From the NCBI RefSeq assembly GCF_030272615.1, contig NC_081415.1, positions 603,903,644 through 603,967,643 of the forward strand: 64,000 nucleotides of DNA, written 5' to 3'. The notes under the pieces were generated by a model. The model searched no databases, was not told where the DNA came from, and worked only from the letters and a program-made list of their open reading frames with translations. The stretch comes from Cryptomeria japonica (Eukaryota > Streptophyta > Pinopsida > Cupressales > Cupressaceae). Positions 1 to 10,110 of the stretch are shown here, one piece after another. How positions within the stretch are numbered: the first letter of the stretch is position 1; every line of letters starts with the position of its first letter. Made by a program: the position numbers and the translations under genes.

Positions 1-2047
1 GAGATGAACAAAATGAAGACTTGAAATGTGAAGTGGATGCCAGCTATAGGTGTATAGCCAAAATCCACAACCTTTACTAGCATTGCACTCAAGCCAAAAT
101 GAGAAGTCTAAAATAATGTATGAACATTCATCAAAGTGTAAAGGCTAGAGGAGTTTTGTCAGATGTTATCATTGCAACAACCATGATGCGATTTATACAA
201 AACATGGAATCACAAAGAAGCTACTAGTTTGAACAAATCCCTCAAAGAGATGTAAAATCATGGGGAGCGATAATTGCAATTGCCATGATAGACATGTATT
301 GAAACTATGGTGTCAAAGAGAGGATACGTAATTTATTTGTCAGAATGTCTGTGAGAGATGGAGTTCCAATGTAGAAACTTTGAAATATGGTAGGGACGTC
401 CACTACAGAATGATAAAAGTCGACATTTTTGTTAGATATTATAGGTGTAAAATGCATGCATATGTGGAAGCATAGACATGACATGAAAAATGTTTGACAA
501 CCACCCCATAAGAGAGGTCTTCTTATGAAGCACAGTGATTCTTAAGATTTGCAATGAGTGGATTTGTTGAGGTATTAAAAACTTTCAAACAAATTGCATT
601 TCATAGTTGTAGGTTCATGTAGACATGCATGGAAAATATGGGATGCAGTGGTTGGAGGATATACACAAATTTAATTTATTGAAATGTCCTTACAAACTAT
701 CCAGCAAATACAATGGCCAGGGTGGTAGAGAATTCTTTGTCAGATATTTTTGTTTGCATTGCTTCTATGGGCATGTTTGTGAAATATCAAATCAAAATCC
801 AAAAGTTTGTTGAACCCCTCTCTACATGCAACACAGTTATATAGATAGCTAATATATTATCTCATGGAAACACTTTTATAAACATGCACACATCATAACC
901 AATGTGCCCAAGTTTTGAAGAATGTGTTCTCATAGCATAACGCTTTACTTGGTTTTTCATCAAGGGAAAGCTTCAAAGTTTTCTTGTTCTTTAGAATGAG
1001 AGAAACAATTTCCTTGTGTCCTTAGATGGCTAGATGGTGAGATGGTCACAAGTACCATAGATGAAGCAAACAAAGATGGAAAGCACCTCAATATAATAAG
1101 TAACTTTGTTTTTCATCAAAGTTATAGAGTTTCAAGTTGTTCTCTATAAAAGTGACTTAAGTCACTTTTTGTAACTAAAGTTAGATAAATCCTAACTTAT
1201 TTGTAAAGGGTAGTTATTCTAATTAGGTAGTTATCCCAAGTGATTAAGTTAGGTAGTTATTTTAAGTGATTCTCCTAGGTAGTTATCCAAAGTAGTTACC
1301 TAAGGTGGTTATTCAAAGTGGTTATGAGTTGGTTATCAAGTTAGTTATTCTCTCAAGCTTATAAATACAAGGTTTTGGCATTGTAAATGGAAGGGGAACT
1401 TTTTCAAAAGAGAGAAACTCTAGAGAAATTGATGGTGAAAATTGTAATGGTTTTTGGTTTGACACTTCACATTTAAGGGCTTTTAGACTCGTACATTTTC
1501 AAAAGAATAATCAAGAATACATTTCAGTTTGTATATTCTGAATGCACTCTTATGTTGTTATTTTCTGATTTATCATATGTTGAATTTGTGATCCCTTTAT
1601 GCAATCATGCAAATCATTAGTAACCAATACATTTTAATAAGCATATCATTTCTTGGTATCTTATATTGTATGTGTTAAAACAACTTATTTCCTTGTATGT
1701 TGAGGTTTGTTGTCCTTCTTTCATCATCAGAGCATGTCTAAAACTGTATCCCCTTTGTAATAATTATCTATTGTGAAATCTCAATTGGTATTCATATGTT
1801 TATTGTTGGGGTTTCTGTTCTTTATAATTATTTATCTCTATATTTTCTCCTTTATGTACTTTCAGGTTAAAAGTACACAAAAATCCTAAAAACCCCCATC
1901 ATATGAGGGAGCTGCCCCTCTGAAACACAGAGGAAGATCGTGGCTTCATTACAATCTCTCCAACTGTTTGAATGGTTGTCACTTTGCTTCAAGTGAACAG
2001 GGTCAATTTTGAAGGATAATTCACAGTGATAAATTTGTTTACGAATA
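1..2047 (+). mobile_element. G1 5' LTR (truncated by window start)
   Basis: The whole segment aligns with 11765-13846 with scattered substitutions and a ~20-bp insertion in the 3' copy near 12950. Similarity stops at 2047/13846 (acgaata here, ccaaca there), consistent with a CA terminus that has mutated in this copy. A primer-binding site follows 6 bases later. Short ORFs inside it (for example 625-813) have no family resemblance and are not genes. Confidence 0.75.
1205..1375 (+). promoter_or_regulatory. G1 LTR promoter: GGTAGTTAT direct repeats and TATA box
   Basis: About nine degenerate copies of (A)GGTAGTTAT or GTGGTTAT lie between 1208 and 1350 at 10-26 bp spacing. A TATA box in the context CTTATAAATACAAGG follows at 1358-1372. 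The arrangement resembles an LTR U3 enhancer array. The repeat on its other strand (ATAACTACCT) is similar to plant MYB AC-elements; a MYB-bound repeated motif is known in the tobacco Tto1 LTR. The MYB link is inference. The array is retained in the 3' LTR. Confidence 0.55.
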
Positions 2048-2053
2048 GATTTT

Positions 2054-2071
2054 TGGTGACTCTGCCGGGGA
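2054..2071 (+). other. G1 primer-binding site (tRNA-Arg-like)
   Basis: TGGTGACTCTGCCGGGGA begins 6 bases after the LTR end. It matches the TGGCGACTCC(N)CTGGGGA type complementary to a plant tRNA-Arg 3' end with a few mismatches. That primer is typical of Ogre/Tat elements. It fixes G1 as plus-oriented. Confidence 0.65.
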
Positions 2072-2166
2072 GCAAAATACTAGTGTGATTTGTTCCTCAA
2101 AAATTTGAAGGTACCTTCTTCAGAATGAGGGTTGGTGACTCTATCTAAAAGAGTGAATTCAGAACA

Positions 2167-3956
2167 ATGGTTTGGTACAAAGGAAAAATTGAAAGTGACA
2201 GTTAAAGTGATGATGAAAGCTATTTATATCAAAAGAAGAAAGTTCTTGATGAGCCCATACAAGTTGAATTCTTGAAGAGATTTTATGGTGGTATGCAGTT
2301 TACTCCTGATAAGATTCACCTTCCTTATGTCAAGTGTAGCAAAATATTGAAGAAAAGGATGGAAAAGAGATTGGTTTTCTTGCTTATGATCATTTACCTA
2401 GATCAACAACAATCAAGAAAGATGAAGACAAAAGTGATCTTTCTCCTATACCAGTTTCTCAACAGAATCAAATTCTTGATGATCCTAAACAAGTTAACTT
2501 CCTGAAGAATTTCTATAGTGGAAAGAAAATTGATCCTAATAAAATTCATCCTTCTCTACTCCAATCTTTGGAAGTGATTGAAGAGAAAGAAGGAAGGGTA
2601 AAATTGTTTCTTGCTCATGCTCATTTACTTGAACTAGAGGTAAACAACAACAATGATGAACCAAAAGATCCTTCTATTTCACTTGCTACTCAAAGAAATC
2701 AAGATCCTAAAGATGTTGAACAAGTTAAATTTTAGAAAAGCTTTTATGATTATAGGAAACTTGATCCTAACAAAGTGCATCCTTCCTTGCTTCTAAAATT
2801 GCAAATGATTGAACAAAAAGAGGAGGGAGAAAGTTATTTTCTTGAATATGTGCACATTCCTGATGAGATGTCTTGTGATCCAAGTTTTGAAAAATATCCA
2901 TCACATTATGCATGTGTTGAGGATGAAGCCATATCAGATCACAAGGATAAATGTCAAAGGAAAGATCAAGAGGAAGTGAGTGATGAATAAAAAGAAGATT
3001 GCATCCGTGTATGCCATGAGCATTATGAAGATTACCACAACAAAGAAGAAATCTTTCATCAATCTGAAAACAAGGAGCTTGAAGAAAAGGTATCAAATGC
3101 TTTCTAGGCATGCATGCAGCCCAAGAATGAAGAGAATGGTGAAGAAGAGATGCATAAAGATGAATTTCAAGTAGTCTTTATTCCTAGTTGGTTTCTCAAT
3201 GCTCCAGATAATGACTTTCTTTATGGAGAAGACATTCATTATTCCATCACCTATCAATGGAGATGATAGTAGCATCTAAGAAATATTTCATTACCATGAC
3301 CAATGGAGAGGCAACCACGAGTGGAACTTTGCAGATATCTTCTTTTCATTAAAAAATGAAGACATTTACTTTTGAAGATATTGATGAAGTTCCAGATCAG
3401 TCCCAAGTGAAAGAAGATGAAACACTAAGCATCCAATATTTATCGTACATCCAACTTGAGTATGAAGTTTTCATATTTCACGAAGAGTTTCATATAGAAG
3501 AATCCTCGAGTCAAGAATATAGAAGGCTATATAGGTATTGTTGAGAAAGTTGAAAGTGAAATCTACGTAGGTGTATCAACCTCGATGGAAGTGCAATTTA
3601 TTCCTTATGAAGAATTCAAAGTTCATAGCAATCCACTTTTTGAATTTTTATATCAAGAAGACTCAGCTATATTAAAGGATAGCTTTGGGAATCGGGCCAA
3701 TAGTGAAGCAAGGAATGAGGTAATGGATGATCTAATGAAGGAATCCAATCAAGTTAACTCTCATAATGTTTGTATCCCAGATTGGTGCTTAAAATTTCCA
3801 AATGATGATTCCTTCTATGGTGAAAATGTCTTCATCAATCCTTTGTTTTCAAATGAATTCTTTTCTATAGAAGCTAACATTCAAGGAAAAGATTCAATAC
3901 TTGTACTAGCTCAAGCTTTTTCACTTCTCAAATTATATAAAGGATGTCCAATTTGA
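2167..3956 (+). pseudogene. G1 sense ORF, repeat-built, degenerate, unknown function
   Basis: An ATG at 2167, about 95 bp after the primer site, opens a reading frame that can be followed to about 3956 through stops and frame changes (open pieces at 2272-2505, 2775-2990, 3356-3544 and 3585-3956). The protein is acidic and hydrophilic. It contains three copies of a ~75-residue repeat, each starting near QV(N/E/K)FLK-FY and containing DP(N)KIHPSLL; they begin at DNA positions near 2260, 2485 and 2720. A second repeated motif, roughly IP-W-L--P--D-FYGE, occurs near 3178 and 3775. There is no zinc knuckle, protease or RT motif. Its place just after the primer site is where gag would lie, so it may be a replaced or highly diverged gag, but no homology supports that. 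Confidence 0.45.
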
Positions 3957-4985
3957 GGCTTGATTTCTTCCAAACCAAACTATCAGAGGTATCTTCAAAT
4001 AGAGGATATTGGTATGCTTAAAAATCTTCCAAAAGTTGCCAACATTGTTTAGGGAGGTGTTGTTCTCAAAATCTGATTTCCCTTCAATGCCCTTAAAATA
4101 ATACAATCTAAAATGAGTGCCGAGGAGACATTAAGGATAAAGGGATTCTAGAGACAACATATGACAAGGTTTGGTTAGACCTTCTACACTTCGGACCTTT
4201 CTTTGAGCCCAGGTGGGTATACCTTCTGTGAATTAACTCCACACTCTTAAGCAACAAATCCACAGCAAACCAGTCCAGAAACCAGTGGATTCATTCACCT
4301 TGAAAAACAATTGAAAACAAAGGATGAAACAATACTCAACTTCAACATATTTGATCAACAAAGTATGCAATAAACAACCTTCGATTAATACCAGTGCTTT
4401 ATCCAAGGCTACAGAGTCACTCAAACTCAAATAAAACTCCTGAAACAAAATATCTCTATACTTCCCATCAACTTGGTTTCCATTTATCCTTGCAGATGCC
4501 TAACATCAACAAGAATTTAATCACTTCAAAATAAACTATGGCCCTCAAAATTCAAAGCTTCTCCTAAAGTATTTATTGGTAGAGTGGTCATGCATGTTTA
4601 ATTTCCCTCCTAAAGAGAAAAGCTAGAAACACCCATACTGAGATTGCCTTACAATTTCATTCAAACAGAAAAATCCTAGACTATTCTGAATAAAAAAAAG
4701 TAAATAAACTCAAGGACAAGATTGAAGATGACACAAAGCTTTCATTTCAAACTGACGGCCTGTATATTGATATTCATTTGAAAAGATCTTATAAAAGTCT
4801 AATCCTCCATTAATCTTTGGAAAAGCTCAGATAATATTTCTGCAGCGTTTTCTTACAAAATTTTTGTGATCCCTTTCTCTCTAGTCCTGGTATCCATTTA
4901 TAACAATATGGATGCACAAAGCTTCGGACTTCTTGAGGAAAGTTTGTTACAATTACTTCAAAAATTGAAGAAGTTACAATTTCAG
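3957..4985. other. G1 interior between sense and antisense ORFs; no gene
   Basis: Only short broken frames on both strands. Sense-strand reading continues weakly to about 4270 (fragment around PKVANIV and GGYTFCEL). On the minus strand this is the 3' flank of the antisense ORF; a possible AATAAA poly(A) signal for that transcript lies at 4572-4577 (tttatt on the plus strand). Confidence 0.35.
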
Positions 4986-5864
4986 TTATGCGCTCTTTTC
5001 AGCTTCTTCAGCAGTCTGTTGGACGGGTTGTTTAGTTGCAACCTCTTCTGGCTCTTCAGGGGCGCTCTCTAACTGCTCCGGATCTCGAGTGGAATATTTA
5101 ACTCCCCACTCACTATACGTCTCCTCAATCGGCCATACAAAATTAATCACATCACTTTTAACCTTAGTCAACCTTTTCCAAGAATTCCTCAGTTTGTTGA
5201 CTTCGGAGTTGAGAAAACTGTAGTGTGATTTAATTCTTTCTATTTCCTGTATGGTTAGAACAAAGAATGAGGTGTCATCAAGATCAATGATTCCTTTGAC
5301 CCTTGCTGACAACTTGGCATCCATCTCTCTAAGCCATACCTGCTTGTCTTTCAGCTGATCTGGATTAACAAAAATTCCTGGGAGCAACTCAAAAACCTGA
5401 TCAGTGTATTCCTTTTTGCACAAATTTACCTTTCTATCCACATTATCTACATCTGTAGCTAATTGCATTAAAACTTTAGCAACATCAGAAGTATCCTTTA
5501 TAATGGGATTGGCCCTTGCTTCATCACAAGAAACACACATGAACTCCAAATCCTGCTCCCTAGGCCTCCATCTATCAAAAATGGGTGTCAAGATGGCCTT
5601 ATCTCTTCTCAACTCAGTCCATATCTCCATGACTTTTCCTACACTATTGTGAAGGAGTGAAGCATTTATAGTGTCTGCAAAACTGGAGATTGTGGCCTTT
5701 ATTTTCTCTTCATACTTCCCTGCATAATAGGCCTGAGTTTGCTTAAGACTCTCCAATTCTTGGGGAGTTATCTCTATCATCTGAGAGCTGGAAGGTGCAG
5801 GAGATGGTGGGAGCTCAATAATGGGGCTAGTAGGTGGAGGTCTTGCAGGAGAAGAGGTGATCAT
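4986..5864 (-). CDS. G1 antisense ORF, C-terminal part (same frame after one stop)
   Basis: The region lies in the same frame as 5883-8528, separated by one TAA and six codons, so the two are most simply one ancestral ORF of about 1180 codons with a single nonsense mutation. Read separately, a Met at 5864 gives 292 residues. It starts with a P/S-rich segment (residues 1-30). A helical, largely coiled-coil-like region follows (residues ~33-235), containing W/R-rich stretches around TELRRDK and WLREMDAK. The end is an acidic E/P/A tail. No known domain is recognised. An alternative is translation as a second cistron or by readthrough; the sequence cannot decide. Confidence 0.6.
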   Translation of the reverse strand: MITSSPARPPPTSPIIELPPSPAPSSSQMIEITPQELESLKQTQAYYAGKYEEKIKATISSFADTINASLLHNSVGKVMEIWTELRRDKAILTPIFDRWRPREQDLEFMCVSCDEARANPIIKDTSDVAKVLMQLATDVDNVDRKVNLCKKEYTDQVFELLPGIFVNPDQLKDKQVWLREMDAKLSARVKGIIDLDDTSFFVLTIQEIERIKSHYSFLNSEVNKLRNSWKRLTKVKSDVINFVWPIEETYSEWGVKYSTRDPEQLESAPEEPEEVATKQPVQQTAEEAEKSA

Positions 5865-5882
5865 TAATGTTGAAGACTCACC

Positions 5883-8528
5883 TTATTGACGTTGTCCTGC
5901 TAACTGGCTCTGCAATTTGGCAATAATACTCTCCTTGCCTCTTATTTCCTCCTTGGCACTGTCATAAGCCTTCAAGACTATTTCCAATTTGAGCTGGAGG
6001 GCTTCCTTTTCTTTAGCATCCTTCTCAGCTACTGCAACACTAAATTTGGCAGTCTCCAACACTGTGCTAGCAGCCTCTACTACCCCTGTACTCTCTACTC
6101 TCTTGACCATCAATCCACCAATGTGACTTGTCCCTGTGGTGTCTTTACCCTTCTTGTCCTCATTTCTCTTAAGGGACCACATGACTAGAGCAGCATTGTC
6201 TTTACTGAATGTAACCCCTTCCATGGGTTTGGTTTCTTTTCTCACTACATCCAGCACCAGAGCATCAGCAATATTCCATTCTGGTAAAATGAGCACTCCA
6301 GCTTGTGCTACTAAATCTCTTCCCTGTTCAGGAGTGATGGTTTTGAATTCTTCCATCATCTCCTGTTTTATTTCTTCCTCCACTGAGGCTGGATCTTTAT
6401 CAGGTTGTTCTGCCTTTCTTGTTTCACATCTAGCATTATACTTATCTATATGTTGTTTCCAGATAAATTGCATGAACGCTTCAGATGTGACAAAACTATC
6501 ATCCGCTAAAAAGGCACTAGTGGCCTTCTTTATCTCAGGATCCCACTCCTGGCCTTTGAGTTCAGTTGAAGTGATGTCCATTTGTGCTTCAATGGGCTCC
6601 TCTGGCATCCCTTCTTCCACTTCATCATATGTATACACAATCTCCCCCAAGCTGCCCAACTGAGAGAGGTATTCAGTTGCTGCTTGTTCATCTCCAATGT
6701 GGAGAGGGGATTGGGATGGGGAATATAAGGGTGTATCTGATTGTACTTCCTTCCCCACCCTCTGCTTCTTTGCGTTGTCTTGGATGTCAATGACTTCATG
6801 TGCTTTCCTCTTCCCTTTAGATGAAGAGGGTTCCCTTGTTGCAGACACCAACACACTGTAACCTGCTTTCTTATGCAGGGTGTAATCACCAGGAGGGATG
6901 GCTTTAGTGGGAGCTGATTTCCCCAAAATCATTCTTGCTTTCTCAGGGTTGTTTTTAATTACAACTTCCGTTTTCTCCTTTATTGTCTGCATCACATCCT
7001 CAAAACAAATAATCAAAAATTTTATCTTTTCTTCCAATGGGAAGAAGCTAGACAATGGGTCATAACTAGCATCAAATTGATGCACAAAATCCAGGGCCTT
7101 CCTGTAAGCCACCCACTTTTCCTTCCTTAACTCCTGTTCATCCAAATCAAATTCATTCCTGATGAGGTCTTCAGGAAAGTGGAATTGATGAGACCTACCT
7201 CTGCATGCTACTTTCTTCCGGAATACACCATTGTAGAAGTCTTCCGGATCAGCACATCTAGACACTGTAGTGGACAAATGGTAGGGTTTGAGGAAATCCT
7301 CAAAACATTTCCAGCCTCCCTTGGTGATTACAAATTGGTGGGCTACTGTAGCTGTAGGGAAAATAGTCCCTTTACCTCTGCCGGTTAACTCTGCCTCTTG
7401 CAAGTCACCAATTTGTCTGAGAATCTCAGCTATTCCCACTTTGAGGGGGACCTGGTATGGTAACAAAAATGGGGTGCCTCTGAAACCAAAGACCCTAAAA
7501 ACTATGGAGACTGGATACAAGTACATATCACCCCAGTTATGAACTATCTTGATACTCTCCATGAATTCTTTTGGTCTTAAGAATTCCAGAAGAACCTTGG
7601 GGACTCTTGGATTGTCAGAGCAAAGGAGAGTCCTTATCTTGGATGCAAAATATTTATCAAACTTTAGAAAACTTGCATCCTCTCTATCCCATGACAATAC
7701 AGTACTCCATAATTGCACCGACATCTTTTCTCCCTCCTTTTCTTTTACCAGGTCCATTCCACTGGCGAAATAATCTCCACCTTTGAAGAGGAAGAGGTGC
7801 ATCAATAGTGAATACCACCCAAATGGCCTATCCACCTTTCCATTCTTTATCCCTATCAATCCTCCATGGATAGCATCAGCAATATAGGAAGCATAATCAA
7901 ATGTAACAGCAAGAGAAGGATTCAGAATTTGAACAATCATTAACAAATAATGATTTGGCATATTAGATTCGGCATCCTCTCCCAGAACTTGGCAAAGTGC
8001 CCAATACATCCCTTTTGCCCTCAAGGTAAACACACTTAATGAAAAAGGCTCTTGTGTATTAGGCCCTACAACTGCTAACCCTCCTACTTTCAGAAAAAGT
8101 TCTTTGAGAGGCCCATTCCTGAGATGAGTCCTCTGTGCCCTGTATACCTGAGCTAATTGTGTGAAGTTTATAGGTTCCAAGAAATTGGTAAACTCACTAA
8201 GCCCAAACGTTGTTCTCAACTCTTCCGCATTTATCTCCATGAGGGTTTTTCCATTCACATCCCGGATACACCTGGTAACTGAATCATAATTTAATGCCAT
8301 TTGGGTTAACAAATCTGTATCCATGAACACCCCTGGGACTACCAATCTCCCAACATCTAATTCCCAAATGCTATTTTGAGGAGCAGGAGAATTCCTCATT
8401 CCAAAACCAACTTTAAATAACCCCAACCCAGACAATCCCACCTGTGGGTCTCTTAACAAATTACCCTTGTCATATAATCCTTCTCCAATCTTCAGACGGG
8501 GAGCCCTGGGTACTAACTCTTTGGCCAT
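5883..8528 (-). CDS. G1 antisense ORF, N-terminal part, unknown family
   Basis: The frame is open from a stop at 8556-8558 to TAA at 5883-5885 with no other interruption, the longest open frame in the window (890 codons from 8555). I use the first ATG, at 8528; upstream residues need a non-ATG start. Residues 1 to about 560 look globular and rich in aromatic and hydrophobic residues, with no transmembrane run. Around residue 580 there is a bipartite nuclear-localisation-like cluster (KRK ... KKQR), then an acidic S/P-rich linker, and near 815-880 a heptad-rich A/E/K/L coiled coil. The frame continues after the TAA into 4986-5864. No catalytic motif is recognised. A remote resemblance to 'putative plant transposon protein' domains (an LL-x-I spacing followed by an SLL-x-L segment, residues ~190-260) is inference. 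It is oriented against its element; antisense ORFs are known from Tat-lineage elements such as Retand and Grande. Function unknown. Confidence 0.7.
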   Translation of the reverse strand: MAKELVPRAPRLKIGEGLYDKGNLLRDPQVGLSGLGLFKVGFGMRNSPAPQNSIWELDVGRLVVPGVFMDTDLLTQMALNYDSVTRCIRDVNGKTLMEINAEELRTTFGLSEFTNFLEPINFTQLAQVYRAQRTHLRNGPLKELFLKVGGLAVVGPNTQEPFSLSVFTLRAKGMYWALCQVLGEDAESNMPNHYLLMIVQILNPSLAVTFDYASYIADAIHGGLIGIKNGKVDRPFGWYSLLMHLFLFKGGDYFASGMDLVKEKEGEKMSVQLWSTVLSWDREDASFLKFDKYFASKIRTLLCSDNPRVPKVLLEFLRPKEFMESIKIVHNWGDMYLYPVSIVFRVFGFRGTPFLLPYQVPLKVGIAEILRQIGDLQEAELTGRGKGTIFPTATVAHQFVITKGGWKCFEDFLKPYHLSTTVSRCADPEDFYNGVFRKKVACRGRSHQFHFPEDLIRNEFDLDEQELRKEKWVAYRKALDFVHQFDASYDPLSSFFPLEEKIKFLIICFEDVMQTIKEKTEVVIKNNPEKARMILGKSAPTKAIPPGDYTLHKKAGYSVLVSATREPSSSKGKRKAHEVIDIQDNAKKQRVGKEVQSDTPLYSPSQSPLHIGDEQAATEYLSQLGSLGEIVYTYDEVEEGMPEEPIEAQMDITSTELKGQEWDPEIKKATSAFLADDSFVTSEAFMQFIWKQHIDKYNARCETRKAEQPDKDPASVEEEIKQEMMEEFKTITPEQGRDLVAQAGVLILPEWNIADALVLDVVRKETKPMEGVTFSKDNAALVMWSLKRNEDKKGKDTTGTSHIGGLMVKRVESTGVVEAASTVLETAKFSVAVAEKDAKEKEALQLKLEIVLKAYDSAKEEIRGKESIIAKLQSQLAGQRQ

Positions 8529-8985
8529 AGATGCCTGGTTAGTTGACAGCGTCAACTATTCTAAAAAGTCATCACACACACATCTTTCCAGATAATCAAC
8601 TTTACCAGAAAATTCTCTTTTAGGAGCCATTTGCAATACCACCAGATGAATATCACTTTTGAAAACACTTCTATTATATGAGAACAATTTCACTTATTAC
8701 AACACAAGAATGGCTGCAAAATAAGAAAGAACCTGATGCTTGCTTGAAGAAATTCGCCCTACAACCAATTTGCCTTCTCTGTATTTGTAAAAGATAACTC
8801 TGCGTTTGCTTCCTCTGCAAAAATCCTTTTAAAAGGTATCCTTACTTGGTTGTTAGGAAATCAAATGCTTGTACTCTGGGCCTTAACTATAACATTGATT
8901 CCGCATGCTTCGGCCGTCCCTTCAAAATCGAATTCATACAAGAATTCATATTTTAGCTCCAACGGGTCGCAGTCTTTCTGCAAGT
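8529..8985. other. Spacer upstream of antisense ORF
   Basis: No ORF. This is the proximal 5' flank of the minus-strand ORF. The self-complementary run ccttttaaaagg at 8825-8836 is the only TATA-like element I see, about 300 bases upstream of the ATG. A promoter here is plausible but unproven. Confidence 0.3.
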
Positions 8986-10110
8986 GTCTCTCTGTGAATT
9001 TCATTTTGATGGCTTTGTCCTTAGTCTAAGTCCTGTCTTTTTATTGGCTGCATAATACCACGCGACATCCGACCATTGGCTTAGAAAATCCTCTCACATT
9101 CTGTTTTGATACTGGTTGAATGTCGCTCTTTATACTGTGGTGGGCTCATGTTTTACCCTTTTTGCCATGTCATCATCATGACACGTGGACGACTCTCATT
9201 AACTCTTGCTATTTCGTGGCCTTAAAAAGTGAGCAGCTTACCCCTGCGAAATAGCGCGGACCGTTGGATCATCTTTCAAGTTTATCACCTTTTAATCCTT
9301 CGAAAAAGTCCTCAAGAATGGTGGGCCCGCTGTGTCGTCAGTGACATCTGACATCTAGTCATCCACTGTGCTGATTTGTCGCTCTATCACTTGCCGGAAG
9401 AAGAACCATGGGGGCCCCACTTTAGTCTCGACAGGTCTATCTCAGAAATGGTGGGCCAACGGACACGCCATGGACACCTGGTTCCTCATCATCTTCGGAG
9501 CCGACCTGTCACATTTTCATTTGTCAAGCATACACTATAGGGACCCACAACTTCCTTTTAGACCGCATGTCATCAAGACACGTGGACGGTCCAGGTTAAC
9601 TTTCGCTATTTCGCAGCCTTAAAAAGTGGGCATCTTACCCCTACGAAATAGCGCAAGCCGTTAGATCCTATCTCAACTTGCTCAGCATTTAAACCCTGTT
9701 AGGAGCTTTCAGAAGAGGTGGGCCCACGGACACACCACGGACACCTGGCGCCCTGTCATCTTTGAAGCTGACCTGTCAACTTTTCATTCGCTAGAAGGAG
9801 CCATGGGGTCTCAATGAATTGTAAGAGCTGTCCCTCCCAGGTCACCTCCACCTGTGAGCTGACTCATCTTTGGGGCCCACTTTTGATTCTTAATCTTAAC
9901 ATGCTGACTATGGCGACCTGTGCCACATGCTGCCCTCTAATACGCCAGAGAAGACCACGTAGGGGGGCCCTACCTTCTTTGACAGCCGCAACCTTTACTT
10001 TCTCCGCATGACACATGGACGGCTGATATTCATCCTCGCTATTTCGCAGCCTTAAAAGGCGAGCACCTCACCCTTGCGAAATAGTGCCGACCGTCGGATC
10101 TTTCCCCAAC
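8986..10110. repeat. Three ~400-bp tandem repeats with hairpin and G-box cores
   Basis: Three diverged units are aligned by a shared core: a G-box-like GACACGTGGAC (9180, 9578; GACACATGGAC near 10010), then an inverted repeat with arms CGCTATTTCGCAG and CTGCGAAATAGCG around a ~24-nt loop containing CCTTAAAAAGTG, then CCGT(T/C)(G/A)GATC. The hairpins are at about 9206-9257, 9604-9653 and 10037-10086, so periods are 398 and 433 bp. Flanking subrepeats GGTGGGCC(C/A)ACGGACAC and GACCTGTCA recur. The block is GC-richer than its surroundings and lies directly upstream of the antisense ORF and between it and the 3' LTR. Confidence 0.75.
9604..9653. promoter_or_regulatory. Hairpin core of repeat unit 2
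   Basis: Inverted arms cgctatttcgcag (9604-9616) and ctacgaaatagcg (9641-9653) pair at 12 of 13 positions. Equivalent hairpins are at 9206-9257 and 10037-10086. Conservation of the arms above the rest of the unit suggests a selected structure or binding site; this is inference. Confidence 0.5.

Noticed and set aside
5875-5890. AAG|GTGAGT splice donor directly after the TAA in the antisense ORF
   Set aside because: It fits a donor consensus, but the TAA would remain in the upstream exon, and the frame simply continues open after it. A nonsense mutation is simpler.
6136-6663. 175-codon plus-strand ORF
   Set aside because: Complement of the long antisense ORF; no family resemblance.
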